Positions 23,218 to 34,317 of a DNA stretch of 64,000 bases are shown piece by piece; within the stretch, counting starts at the first letter, position 1, and every line of letters begins with the position of its first letter. The DNA comes from Phallus indusiatus. Its lineage: Eukaryota > Basidiomycota > Agaricomycetes > Phallales > Phallaceae. Below the pieces are notes generated by a model. It saw only the letters and a program-made list of their open reading frames with translations. It made no database searches and was not told where the DNA came from. Made by a program: the position numbers and the translations under genes. The DNA lies in assembly GCA_027605045.1 (NCBI GenBank), contig JAQFWX010000005.1, forward strand, positions 1,488,001 through 1,552,000. Direction: 5' to 3'.

Positions 23218-24284
23218 TCAGAGCAATACTACCATTAGCAAGAGTATACATAGAATCACGATCAAAATACCAATACACCATCCAGATTTGGTCTCTAAAA
23301 TTACGAAACATTAGCATATACGATGATTTCCTTTAACAATGAGAGATGTTTACCTTCAGTGTCACGAATGAACTTCTGCATTTTCTTTAAAGCGCTGTTC
23401 AATTTGCTGTCTGTTCGGTCAACATTGCCTTCAAGATCATGGAGCATCCTAGTAATTGTTTAGAGGTTTAGCGTTTCTTGAAAGGTTCCATTATGGCAAC
23501 GTACTCATTATGCTCAAGAATTTCTTGTCCCATTAGACCCGCTTGTTCGGCAAGTGTATGTAAAGTGCCCGAGATAGACGTCAATGTTTGATCTTGTTGT
23601 TGCATTAACATCTTTTGAAAATAACGTTAGTGTGGCACCGTTGTACCGTAAACATGCGTATGGGATATGCTCACCTGCTGCTCTTCTCTCGCCCAAGTAT
23701 CCTCCTCCGCAGTGGGTGGTGTCGGTTTGTGAGAATCATCCTGAGTAGAATTGTGTGTCTGTTTAACAGCTACACGGGATACTTCAGCTCGCATTGTCTA
23801 TATGATTTACCTTAAATTATCAAAGGGCAAGTTGTGTTTTCGAAAGAAAGACATACTTCAATGGCTTTGCGAACATGCACTAAATGGTTCTTTCGTTCTG
23901 CAACATCGCGAGCATCTAGGCCAAATAAACGACTTCCTGTGTTCTCCACGATCCTAACATAAACAGTTTCAGAAGGATTTTAGCGAGTTCTTATAAGACC
24001 AACCTTCTAGGATACGTACCGAACGCTTTCTTCCAAGTCCTCAAGATCGGCTTCTAAAACGGCTAGGGTGCCTTTCAACTAAACATATCAGAGATAAAAG
24101 ACAATAAATACACCAAATATCTGACAATTGACATGTATCACACCTCATTCCTAGCCCATTCAAGCTCTTCGCTTCCTTCTCGGGCGGTACTTCGAATCCG
24201 TAGGTATGATGCCCGTAAAGTCTCTGCAGTCTGTAGTGTCGAATCTACTTCTGCTTTCACAGCATGATACGGGTCCACTGACAT
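23218..24284 (-). CDS. TLG1: Qc-SNARE of the trans-Golgi/endosome, TLG1 / syntaxin-6 type
   Basis: A t-SNARE for fusion at the late Golgi and early endosome. The start at 24284 gives MSVDPYHAVKAEVDSTLQTA, the syntaxin-6 N-domain start. Further exons read EELEWARNEV, LKGTLAVLEADLEDLEESVR and NTGSRLFGLDARDVAERKNH, then an acidic/Gln linker (EEDTWAREEQQMLMQQQDQ). The SNARE helix is SISGTLHTLAEQAGLMGQEI, EHNEMLHDLEGNVDRTD, SKLNSALKKMQKFIRDTEE. A tail anchor follows (GWCIGILIVILCILLLMVVL), with the stop at 23218. By eye the zero-layer position (codon 23510-23512) is His rather than Gln. Six or so introns. It is divergent from DIM1. Confidence 0.88.
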
Positions 24285-24419
24285 GGAGCGTAAAGAAGGA
24301 AAGAGATAAGGATATTCAGGCCTGCGCTCGTCGCTGACGTTTTGCGCAGGAAGGCTCGATTACATAATCAGGCTTACAACGCGAGCGCTTGAGATCTATC
24401 CCTTCCCGAAAACCTTTGC
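24285..24419. promoter_or_regulatory. Short bidirectional promoter TLG1 / DIM1
   Basis: Only 135 bp separate the two divergent start codons, so the genes must share a promoter. No TATA box is seen, in keeping with housekeeping expression. Confidence 0.65.
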
Positions 24420-25685
<1,266 letters not shown>

Positions 25686-25948
25686 TTTTATTCATTTTTG
25701 TATCATTAACACTCCATGGCACTGACGCGTCAGGCGTTTTCTTCTATACCGTAATATTCAAAAGTAAGTGCGAAACGACTGTCTCCGAGTCATCGTACGT
25801 ATATTGATTCATGAAGCAGGTATTTGTAAAAACCAACTCTTAATCAGGAATGCTAGGCATGTGAGAATATATTGGGCACACTATAGCTGAATACGTAGCT
25901 CCAATCATATCCTACGTTATTAATCATTAGCACGCAGAAGCTTCTGAG

Positions 25949-26131
25949 CTATTGCAAATTTAACGCCAGTTCCGTTCCGAATCCATACCAATTTTGTAGA
26001 ATTAAAGTCTCATTGAACTCGTCAACGTCGTCAAATCCTCTGTCGGTGGTGAGATATAAAAGAGGTAAAGGGCCCTTCAAAAGAAGCGAGGTACGTGGAA
26101 AGAGAAGCTGACGAGTGGAGCGGGAATCCAT
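25949..26131 (-). CDS. Possible small ORF divergent from nitrite reductase
   Basis: The ATG at 26131 opens MDSRSTRQLLFPRTSLLLKG and reads LPLLYLTTDRGFDDVDEFNE, 60 codons in all. The N-terminus is basic and Ser/Leu-rich like a mitochondrial presequence. An alternative reading with an intron (GTATGG donor, CTAATGATTAATAACGTAG branch and acceptor) would shorten it to about 49 codons. No family recognised. It may be chance; it is listed because composition and splice-like signals look coding. Confidence 0.3.
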   Translation of the reverse strand: MDSRSTRQLLFPRTSLLLKGPLPLLYLTTDRGFDDVDEFNETLILQNWYGFGTELALNLQ

Positions 26132-26276
26132 GGCGTCTGCTTATTCCGACAACGGAAACGATTTGTGGCATTGGAATTTATAAAAGAAGACGAGAAGCGC
26201 AAATGAAAACCTTATTGTTAGAATGAAACCTATGATCTGGAACAACTGTATTGGACGGGCTCGTGGAAAAAATATA

Positions 26277-26318
26277 GATAAGCGATGATCTGAGCTAGTT
26301 GCACCAGTGCTGGATAAG
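26277..26318. promoter_or_regulatory. Two GATAAG sites in the nitrite reductase promoter
   Basis: GATAAG occurs at 26277-26282 (as AGATAAG, a full HGATAR match) and at 26313-26318, with a weaker GATAGC at 26375-26380, all within 120 bp of the ATG. GATA factors of the AreA/NIT2 type control nitrate-assimilation genes through such sites. Binding is inferred. Confidence 0.55.
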
Positions 26319-26392
26319 ACTAAAGGGTTCAGAGTACTCAGTGGCTCCTTACTACCTCTTTGTGATTAATCTTCGATAGCTGGAATTCAATA

Positions 26393-29300
26393 ATGGGAGA
26401 TCCCAAAACGATTGCGGTTGTCGGTCTTGGTATGGTAGGCATTGGTGCGCTAGGTCTCGCTTCTATCTGTGCAACATTTTTGGGCTAATTCTTCCCATAG
26501 CATTTATTGAGAAAATATTGGACCTGGACGATGGAAAAAAATATCGTATCGTGACGTGTGGTGAAGAGAGCTATTTGCCTTACAATAGGGCAAGCCCAAA
26601 GTTGATATAAATCTATACCTTTCGCTGATGAGTTTTGTAGGTTTCCCTCACGGAATATTTCCAGCACAGGTCAATTGAAAGACTGTACCTCAACACTCGT
26701 AAGCAAGTGGTTCAAAACTAGATTAACACCTGTATGCTATAGACTCGGTAATTTCACAGCCGAATGGTACGCCGCTCAGGACCCCAGCCGATTCATCTAT
26801 CATTTGGGCGAAAAAGCGGTCTCCATTGATTTACAAGCTAACTGCTTCCAGACTTCAACAGGTCGTAGCATCCACTATGACTTCCTGGTTTTGGCAACAG
26901 GTTCTGATGCTACCATACCGGATTGTATAACCCCGCATGAAATTCAAGATACAAAAGGGCTGTTCCTATACCGGAATATAGCAGATCTCAATGATCTCAT
27001 GATGCACCTGGAGAAGCGACAAGAGACGAGTAATGTAAAGGCTGTCGTAGTAGGAGGTGGTTTGCTCGGATTAGAAGCGGCAAAAGCAATACATGATCAG
27101 TTAGTTTTTCGGCCTTGCCAGTTGTTCACTGAGTGGTGCTCAACTACTAACCCCTTCATCAGTCCGAGCGCTCCCAAAGTCAGTATTGTAAACCGCAGAT
27201 CCTTTCCCTTATCTCGACAACTCGACGAAGAAGGAGGTGAAATGGTTATGAAACGTTTACAAACATCTGGTGTTGAATTCATTGGAAATAATACTATCAC
27301 TCGTGTATTCACAGCTGAGAACCACGTTACTGGCGTCGAACTGGTGGACGGGACGTGTGTTCCAGCCGATCTTGTTGTGTTTGCTATAGGTGTCACCCCC
27401 CGAGACGACCTGGCTAGACAGTCCGGAATCGAATGTGCCACAAACGGTGGTATAATCGTGAATGATGAGCTTGAAACAAACACCAAAGGTGTTTTTGCTA
27501 TTGGTGAATGTGCTAACTGGAAGGTACAATGTTCACTGGTTGTTTATTTTTCTCGGAATTGACATTTGACGCTTGATTCTGTTCGATTGTAGGGTCACAC
27601 ATTCGGTCTGATAGCCCCCGGAAGTAAGTTTCCAAGTATCTTTCAAAACTAGCAACTGAAAATTGTTTGAAGTTGAAATGGCGGATATCCTATCCTTTAA
27701 CCTGACGCAAGTGGACTCCATTGGTTCATTCAAGGCGAGGAAAATGAATCCACCTGATCTTTCAACGAAGCTCAAATTGATGGGAGTAGATGTAATGAGA
27801 TTTGTTTTTCTCATCCAGATTGAAATAAAACCTGACTACATTAGGTGGCTTCATTCGGCGATTACTTTGCGGACAAAGGGTCCAAATCACAAACAAAGCT
27901 TGTCCAGAATTTGGTTTACAAAGATCCATTTGCTAGCGAATATAAAAAGTATTTAATTTCCGTCCTTTTTTTAAATAGCCAATTTAGTAATCAATCATAG
28001 GTATATTTTTTCAGGGGATGGTAAATACCTTATCGGTGGTATGATGGTCGGTGATGTTGCAGGTACGTAGTCACTGTGTTTTCCCTTGGCGGTTTGCTGA
28101 TCTCCCAATAGACTACATAAAGCTGACTTCTATCGTACAAAAGCGAGTGAGTGTCTCGAATTTGTCTTCAGTTAATAATTCAAACTATAGTACCAGAAAC
28201 CATTACAAGTATCTCCTGGAGAGTTGATCTCCAAAGCAAAGAAACAGGATGATTCCGGAGATGATCTTGACGACGACGTTCGGATCTGTAGTTGTCATGT
28301 ACGTGCCAATTTCCTATGGAATTCAACATGAATCATGAACGAACTTCAATATGTCGCAGAACGTCACCAAAGGAGCCATAAAAAACTGTGTATTAAACGG
28401 AGTTGATAACATAAATGATATCAAGAGCAAGACAAAGGCTGGAACTGGTTCGGATATTTTTAATGAACTATTCGTCGCATCATACGAACGCTAATGTCTT
28501 TAGGCTGTGGTGGATGCATGCCTCTGGTTACTTCCATCTTCAAAGCGGAGATCAAGAAATCCGGAAAAGCGGTTAACAACAACATCTGCATACATTTTGC
28601 GATGTCACGAGCCGACCTTTTTCAGGCTGTGAAGTACGTCTTCTGGAAACACGAAATACAGTCTGAACCGCATGGTAGATAGGGTGAAACGATTGATTAA
28701 TTTCAAAGAAATCATGTCCACGTACGGAACGAATAAAAGTTCCCTTGGATGTGAAATCTGCAAACCCGTTATTGGCAGTATTCTGTCCAGTCTTCATAAT
28801 GAACATATCATGCGCCCGGAACACAATCAAAATCAGGACACTAACGATAAGTATGTACATTGCACTGTTGCCAGTGGTACTTTGATTTTGAATCCTCACA
28901 CACGAAATCAGATTCCTCGCTAATATCCAGCGTGATGGTAAGTACTGTCTAGTGTTTCTTAGTATTATTTGTGTTAATATTGCACTGAATTCGTGAATAG
29001 GGACATTCTCGGTTGTCCCTAGAGTCCCAGCTGGCGAGGTTTGTGGACGAACACTCGGAATCACCCTGTTATAACCATTTCAGTAGATAACACCCGATAA
29101 ACTCATAGCTTTGGGAAAAGTTGGCAAGAAGTGTTAGTCGAACATTTGCTTCTAAACTCTCAATATCTGACAAAAGTTACAGATGGTTTATACACAAAGA
29201 TTACGGGTGGGCAGCGCATAGGTATGTGATCTGTCAAATTAACAAAGTACCTCAACTTTTAACACAGCTCCGAAAGATCTTTTCGGAGCGCAAAAACAAG

Positions 29301-31018
29301 ATTTGCCTGATATATGGGTATCATGTGTTTATTCGGAATCGCGATGGGAGCTTGGCTGATTTTTACTCTCAGGGTGAATTGATTGATGCGGGATTCGAAT
29401 CGGGGCACGCATATGGTAAGGCACTACGAACGGTAAAATCATGCGTTGGAACAACGTGGTGTCGTTATGGAGTTGGTGATTCGGTCAGTCGTAAGTGTTC
29501 CATTTATAATCGATAAAGTATACAACTTAAAAATCACTAGTGGCTGTACTACTTGAAGAACGGTATAAAGGGATAAGGTAAATAGAACAATAATTCCTTT
29601 GATCGCGAGCTTCTGTTGATAATATGAAATAGATCGCCACACAAACTCAAGGGTGGTGTTTCCGGATGCGTGCGCGAATGTGCGGAAGCTCAAAGCAAGG
29701 ACTTCGGTCTCATCGCGACAGACAAAGGATGGAATGGTATGTACATATTAGTACAAACTTTAATCATGCCGAAAATTTCGACGTTTCCACCAGTATTTAT
29801 GGCTGGGAACGGGGGTGCTAATCCGAGGCATGCCACTCTTTTTGCAACAGACGTGCCTCCATCCAAGGTTGTGAGGATTATCGATCGTTACCTGATGTTT
29901 TATATTCGCACTGCGGATAAATTAATGCGAACCGCTCGGTGGGTAGAATCCTTCGAGGGAGGTGTGGAGGTATGCCCGTCATTATGTTGACAATATCTCT
30001 TTCTCGCTCAACCCAAGTTGGTTTTACCTCTCAGAAATTGAAGAAGATAATTCTAGACGATGAGCTTGGCATATGCTCCGATCTAGAGAAAGAGATGGAT
30101 GCACTGATTGCAACGTATACCGATGAATGGAGTGCCGTGGTTAAAGATGTTGAGCAACGGAGATTGTTTCGTCAGTTTGTCAATACTGATGAAAGAGTTC
30201 TTGCTTTGGAGCGGATTGAGACAAGAGGTCAGAAACGACCTGCTGATTGGTCCAAAGGTGAGTCGGATTTCCTATTAGGCTGAAATAGTACTTGAGCTCT
30301 CTCAAAGACACGGGATCTATAATATTGAACGCTTCATCTATACAAACACCGAAAGCTCAATGGAAGTGGAGAGAGATGACCACAGCAAAGGAGATGGGCT
30401 CATTCAATTCCGGGGTTATGTGGGTTGTCAGATCACAGGTCATATTTGATTTACGAACTTTGCTTGTAGGTCGATAGCCGTCAAGTACGGCAATAGTCAG
30501 CTAGCTATATTTCATATACCCGACAGGGGATATTTTGCAACCCAGGTGCGTTTTTTGTAAATTCATAAAACACATCACTCGTCATCTTGTTTTCCAGCAA
30601 ATGTGTCCTCACAAAAAAGCTTTTATTCTTGATCATGGTATATATAAATTTATCTAGTATCGCTCAAGAACACTAATACATCTTAGGAATTGTTGGGGAC
30701 GATCTCGATGGAAACGCTTATGTATCATGTACGTATAAGCAAATGGACAAATCCTCTTGGAGGGGACTCATTGTTTCCCCAGGTCCTTTGCACAAACGCA
30801 ACTTCCACTTACAGACCGGAGAATGCCTAAATGACAATAATTATGGCATACTAACTTTCGAAGTTAAAGAAGTGAATGGACTCGTACTCGTTTTACTTCC
30901 CGAGCCGGGTGAATTAGACAATGTATTGGGTACTCACAAGTGGATGACACGAGCTTCGGATGATCAAGCACAGAGAGTCTCAAGTTGTATGGCACACGAT
31001 AAGAGCCTTGATTGGTGA
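26393..31018 (+). CDS. niiA: Assimilatory NAD(P)H nitrite reductase with C-terminal Rieske domain
   Basis: This cytosolic enzyme reduces nitrite to ammonium using siroheme and a [4Fe-4S] cluster. The start at 26393 gives MGDPKTIAVVGLGMVGI. Domains in order: FAD/NAD(P)H oxidoreductase (HYDFLVLATGSDATIP, VKAVVVGGGLLGLEAAKAIH, GVFAIGECANWKGHTFGLIA); a BFD-like [2Fe-2S] domain (ICSCHNVTKGAIKNCVL, GCGGCMPL); siroheme half-domains with cluster ligands in SCVGTTWCRYGVGDS and SGCVRECAEAQSKDFGLIAT (C-x5-C, C-x3-C); and a Rieske domain (MCPHKKAFILDHG, VSCPLHKRNFHLQTGEC). More than 15 introns. The end, KSLDW and stop at 31018, is plausible. No nitrate reductase or nitrate transporter lies nearby, although these are often clustered in fungi. 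It looks intact. Confidence 0.95.
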
Positions 31019-31599
31019 TTTTCAGGTTCGTAGAGTACTCGAGTGTTTTTGATCGTACAGCCGCAATATAGTATGTATTTTCATCTCCATAGATTCTCTT
31101 CCTTATGATAGAGAGTAATCTATGAAGTTCTTGTTTAAAGAACTTCTGCAAGTTCATCTTTCCAGAGGCAGATATGCAGACATGTCTTCCTAGCGGGAAT
31201 TGTGTGACAAGGTTTGATGAACTCGTGATGGACGTTCAAGGCATGCAGTGGATATTAGGTCAGAAAGGTTTGGTCCACTGTCCACTACGGTTTCATATCC
31301 CTTAGTGGCGGTGACATCAGTTGATCTTCCAACCAACAGTACATTCTAATTATTTAGAATGAGACAACCTTTCAAAAAAAAGACCATTTGCATATCATTC
31401 CATTGCCTACCCGATTATAATCTTCAACTTCTCGAGCTCTTTACGGAAATCAAGTGGTGGGTACCAAAACAAATGCCAATAACATGCACAATTGGTAGAA
31501 TTACATGGCTATAAATAATACGGCGGAAAACAAAGAATGATGAAGACAAAGGAAAGAATGCGTGGTATCACAATACAATAGAATAAACCTATAATACTA
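31019..31599. other. Convergent region between nitrite reductase and 7TM gene
   Basis: About 580 bp of AT-rich 3' flanks. No gene or repeat seen. Confidence 0.5.
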
Positions 31600-33164
31600 C
31601 TATGCATGGTCCGAGTCCTCCATGGGATCAATGTTCACATATTCAGAATTGGGCCTTCTTATGCTTCGCTGTAAGGTAAATGGCGAGAAGCGGCTGAAAG
31701 GATCATATGAAGAGTCGTGTTTGATTGGATGGTTGGACTTGGCCCGAAATCGCGAGAGACACGGAAACCATAGGCTGAGGATATCCTGTTGGATACGAGT
31801 ATTGAAAATTCGTGCATGTGTCATGAGCCATGACACGTGTTTAGGGGGAGTCATTTTACTTACAATATGTAGGCCTATTACGAAGAAAGCTAGTAAAGGA
31901 ACTTTTTTGGAAAAACATTAAAACAGTGCTTCACTGGTTATGTAGTGCTTCTTACATAAATTTTGCACTACTGAGAAGACCTCTAGGTAGAGTAGTTTTT
32001 TTGGTCCGTATTCACCGATTAGATCGAGGAACAGTAGGCTGAAAATCAGCAATATTTTAATACAACAGATTAATAAAATTGAAATAAACCCCTACACGAT
32101 GTATAATAATCGGTGGAGACTGAAAGCCAGCAGTCGCATGCAAAACGATAGCGAGACCAAGTTTCTATAGTGCGCTTTCTTCGTTTTGTCATACCATCTG
32201 ATGTAGTAAACCAGAATGGTGACTGCATTGACAACGAAACATTGAATCATGATTTGGTTCGACGAAAAAGAATACGTTAGACGTACGATCCACGAAAGGT
32301 GCAAGAATGCCGACAGCCAATGCGGCGCTAGCAAAAGCAAACTGTCCCGTATTGAGATCAAATAATTCGATCTGCGAAGAGGTTTCGTTAGGAAAGCGTT
32401 CAAGAGTAATTTCTATGTTTCATGCAGCCTCACAACCGGTATTAAACCAATTATATACGGTGAGATGACGAGCTATAAACGAATGTTTTTGAAATGTTTA
32501 GTTGTGGATCGCAATACTTAGTGCGCAAATTGACTTACGATAGCGGATCTGACCTTCCTCGTCTTGGAGCGACTTTCGTGGAAGGCGGACCGCAGGACGA
32601 AAATTAGCTGTCAGTGAATATGTCAGACCAGGTGCTTCAAGCTGCAAGTTGCGAACGGCTAGTACTTACGTGTATGGACAGGTTTAGGGTTGAAACCAAT
32701 GTTCTATTCGTAACAAAAAAATGAGCCATTGAAAATTATGGTGCGTTTTGTTTTGTTTTGCCTACATCAACGTCAAAACGGCTTCGCGGGTATCACTCGC
32801 TGGATCAAGTTGTTTTCCCGAAAACAAAACTAATTCACTAAAACGAATGAACAACAAAGTCAGTAAAAGCGCAAGCGCGCGATTGAGAAATTGCAAGGAA
32901 AGAAGAGAGAGAAAGATATTACTCAAAAGTAGCTAGTCCGGATTGCAATATCCACGTATACACAAAATTGCTAACAACCGGATCTCGACGTTCCAAACGT
33001 TTCGATAGCCCAAACGAAACAGCCAAAACAGAAAGACAAAGGCATCCGATAAGGTTGAGAACTAGGATTGAAACGTTCGGTTTGTCGTCTCCATCCATAT
33101 CCATACCCATGTTCATACTTGGAAGATCATTGTCGACTGAGCCATTGGACATGGACGAATGCAT
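31600..33164 (-). CDS. Orphan seven-transmembrane protein, second copy, Met/Asp-rich N-terminus
   Basis: The start at 33164 gives MHSSMSNGSVDNDLPSMNMG, then MDMDGDDKP. Helices follow: SILVLNLIGCLCLSVLAVSF (TM1), SKRLERRDPVVSNFVYTWIL (TM2 start), a middle exon STLNLSIHLIFVLRSAFHES, LVISPYIIGLIPVV, GQFAFASAALAVGILAP and VPLLAFFVIGLHI. The last joins across an intron (GTAAGT to CCAACAG) to DILSLWFPCLSRFRAKSNHP. The tail ends NSEYVNIDPMEDSDHA at 31600. The order and the RRDPxxxNFxxTWI motif match the gene at 18881-21018, but the ectodomain is short and lacks its cysteines. Splicing between 32100 and 32280 is unresolved. Receptor function is inferred from topology only. Confidence 0.75.
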
Positions 33165-34317
33165 AGATCATAGAGAAAAATGTAGCGCAGAGAAAGTATA
33201 TAAAAAAACCTGTGAAGTGGTTGTTGTAGCAAGCTGAAGGTCCTGGATCTCAGTGGAACGACGATGAACGGACGGATCGGAAAGTGAGAAAGCAAAGCCG
33301 TAGTAAAGATGGTAACCGAACACCAGCACTGAGGGCCAAGCGTAAATGTGATTGTGATGATGGCTAATGATTGGCCAAAAGAACGCTTTGGTTTGCGCGT
33401 GGGCTTTTTTTCATATTTATTGAATATACATCAGTTCTCAGTGTCGAGATCACATTCTGGTTGTGTACTAGCCTATAAGCAGTCTACGGCACATCAGTTT
33501 GGCTTTTGCGGGAAAATGGAATGAGAAATATTTCTTGTTGAGATCGCGTACATCAATCCATGTACGAACGTAACGTACGTGTACGTGGTGGTTCGGAATT
33601 CGGATCGTTCAATTCACGTTGTCGTTTAGGCGGTGACGCGGAAGATCTGTTCAAAGCTATATAAAGTTAGTCAGAACAATGTCGCTACACCAATGTCAAT
33701 CTTTCGCCAAATCCTTGAGTCAACGCTTGTAGACCTTGGCCCCTGAGGCCAGAGTGCGGTATCGGAGTCGGAACTTAATGATTCGCAGTCGAGATCATCT
33801 GATATACGTCAATAAATTTGCGGCATATCATCAAAATCGACATCAAGCATATGTAGATGGATGATTTCACTACACCAAATACAATACGAATCCGTATTGG
33901 TCGCGATCAGAATCACAGAAGCATAATCATTGACATCCGAGAAGAGATAGATACATAGTATTACAGAATGCGCGTGTCATTGTGGCTGCTGTTGACTGAT
34001 AAATGTAGTACAATCAAATGGAGGAGATTTTGCCCTGTCCATAAGACGCGCGATAGAAAAGGAGGAGAGAAAGAGAAAGAAAAGAAACATAAAGAGCACA
34101 CGCGCGAAGGGGTAGCGAGGGGACGTAATATGAACCATGACATCGAGTCGGAGAATATATAAAGTGGTCATAACACCATCAGAAGAAAGAAAGAAAAAGA
34201 AGAGAAAGAGAAGGCCAATACGTTATGATGCCCGGAAGAGGAAAAAATGTCAAAACAAAGACATAATATTTATAGGATAAACTATTAAACGAGGATGAAA
34301 GTATCATGTCTAAATCG
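33165..34317. other. Intergenic region upstream of the second 7TM gene
   Basis: About 1.15 kb. It holds the 7TM promoter (with the ACGT-repeat element listed separately) and the 3' UTR of the Mahogunin-like gene. A purine-rich stretch lies at 34045-34240 (GAAAGAGAAAG-like). No gene seen. Confidence 0.5.
33561..33587. repeat. Cluster of ACGT/GTAC palindromes
   Basis: Within 27 bp there are five overlapping CGTAC/ACGT steps (TGTACGAACGTAACGTACGT, then GTACGTG). It lies about 400 bp before the 7TM start. It could be a tandem binding site for a dimeric regulator, but no factor can be named. Confidence 0.4.

Larger units (their letters stand above)
25686..26392. other. Intergenic region between DIM1 and nitrite reductase
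   Basis: About 700 bp. It includes the GATA sites and a small minus-strand ORF, both listed separately. Otherwise nothing is seen. Confidence 0.5.

Noticed and set aside
29380..29420. GGATTCGAATC, resembling a tRNA T-loop
   Set aside because: It lies inside the nitrite reductase gene and no acceptor stem or anticodon arm can be folded around it.
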